Shown here: positions 7,083 through 7,233 of the stretch, piece by piece
How the letters are laid out: every line of letters starts with the position of its first letter
How positions within the stretch are numbered: position 1 is the stretch's first letter
Source of the DNA: Spyradenecus sp045634445
Lineage (GTDB): Bacteria; Verrucomicrobiota; Kiritimatiellia; RFP12; DVOR01
NCBI GenBank assembly: GCA_045634445.1
Contig: JAZRAG010000008.1
Location: forward strand, 1 to 7,233
Direction: 5' to 3'
Length of the DNA stretch: 7,233 nt
Made by a program: the position numbers and the translations under genes
The notes under the pieces: generated by a model
Databases searched by the model: none
What the model was told of the DNA's origin: nothing
The model's input: the letters and a program-made list of their open reading frames with translations, nothing else

Positions 7083-7132
7083 ACTTTTTTTGAAAAAAAG
7101 TACTTGCGCTCTTTTCGAAGGTGTGATATTAT
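7083..7132 (+). promoter_or_regulatory. tRNA-Asp promoter with A/T-rich UP-like element
   Basis: The -35 is TTGCGC (7104-7109), the spacer 17 bp and the -10 TATTAT (7127-7132, five of six), placing initiation near 7139 and about a dozen bases before the tRNA. Immediately upstream, seven T, one G and seven A (7085-7099) form the centre of a near-perfect palindrome (arms 7083-7091 and 7093-7101), located where an UP element contacts the RNA polymerase alpha C-terminal domains. Strong tRNA promoters often have such tracts. Confidence 0.75.
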
Positions 7133-7151
7133 ATACGCACTTTCTTCATCC

Positions 7152-7228
7152 GGGGGGGTAGCTCAATTGGTTAGAGCTCCGGACTGTCGATCCGGAGGTC
7201 GCGGGTTCGAGCCCCGTCCCTCCCGCCA
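7152..7228 (+). tRNA. tRNA-Asp (anticodon GTC)
   Basis: The full cloverleaf is readable over 77 bases: acceptor GGGGGGG (7152-7158) with CCCTCCC (7218-7224) and one G-U pair at 4-69; D arm GCTC/GAGC; anticodon stem CCGGA/TCCGG with loop CTGTCGA giving anticodon GTC; variable loop AGGTC; T arm GCGGG/CCCGT with loop TTCGAGC; discriminator G73; and an encoded CCA end (7226-7228). G73 and the GTC anticodon fit aspartate identity. Position 38 is A where the well-studied bacterial tRNA-Asp species have C. A run of T reaches the window edge directly after the CCA, so a terminator may follow. Confidence 0.97.
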
Positions 7229-7233
7229 TTTTT

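Larger units (their letters stand above)
6720..7103. other. AT-rich gene-free stretch between thioredoxin-fold gene and tRNA
   Basis: No gene with a recognisable product is present. The stretch holds a second hairpin after the terminator (AAGTGCG 6737-6743 with CGCGCTT 6752-6758, one G-T pair, loop of eight), a 10-bp palindrome AAGAGCTCTT (6771-6780), the tandem 22-bp repeats, an inverted repeat at 7014-7034 followed by the palindrome GTACGTAC (7036-7043), and a purine-rich run (7046-7068). Base composition is clearly more A/T than in the flanking genes. One open frame of 47 codons (6783-6926) crosses the repeats but has no family resemblance. Confidence 0.6.

Overview
The window is a stretch of bacterial chromosome with every recognisable gene on the + strand: a YfhO-like polytopic membrane protein (5' end cut by the window edge), an AMP-forming acyl-CoA ligase, phosphate acetyltransferase (pta), the DNA-processing protein DprA, an exported thioredoxin-fold protein, and tRNA-Asp(GTC) at the right edge. 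The source is probably a fermentative Gram-negative-type bacterium. The GTDWCTACIHL style of thioredoxin motif and the YfhO-like protein recall the Planctomycetes-Verrucomicrobia-Chlamydiae group (Verrucomicrobiota/Kiritimatiellota-like). That placement rests on family resemblance and is tentative.

Layout: (1) 3-3121 is a two-gene unit. The membrane-protein stop and the ligase start overlap as ATGA, so the two are probably translationally coupled, perhaps for envelope or lipid work. (2) 3122-3279 holds a good sigma70-type promoter and a leader of about 70 nt for pta. (3) pta (3280-4290) is followed by a long intrinsic-terminator hairpin (4346-4386) that contains the likely ATG of dprA (4359), so dprA expression may depend on read-through. 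(4) 5520-5661 carries a promoter for the thioredoxin-fold gene (5662-6642), which ends in a strong intrinsic terminator (6681-6719) and looks monocistronic. (5) 6720-7103 is an AT-rich, gene-poor stretch with five tandem 22-bp direct repeats (6796-6905) whose A- and T-tracts are spaced about one helical turn apart, plus small inverted repeats. (6) A promoter with an A/T-rich upstream element (7083-7132) drives tRNA-Asp (7152-7228).

The three promoters share one design: a -35 beginning TTGC, a spacer of exactly 17 bp and a TATA-like -10, which suggests a local housekeeping consensus. The genes are otherwise ordinary: acetate/acetyl-CoA metabolism (pta), acyl activation (ligase), DNA uptake or recombination (dprA) and envelope redox (thioredoxin-like). 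I see no new defence or mobile system. The most unusual elements are the terminator that overlaps the dprA start and the phased 22-bp repeat block, which is also crossed by a 47-codon open frame.
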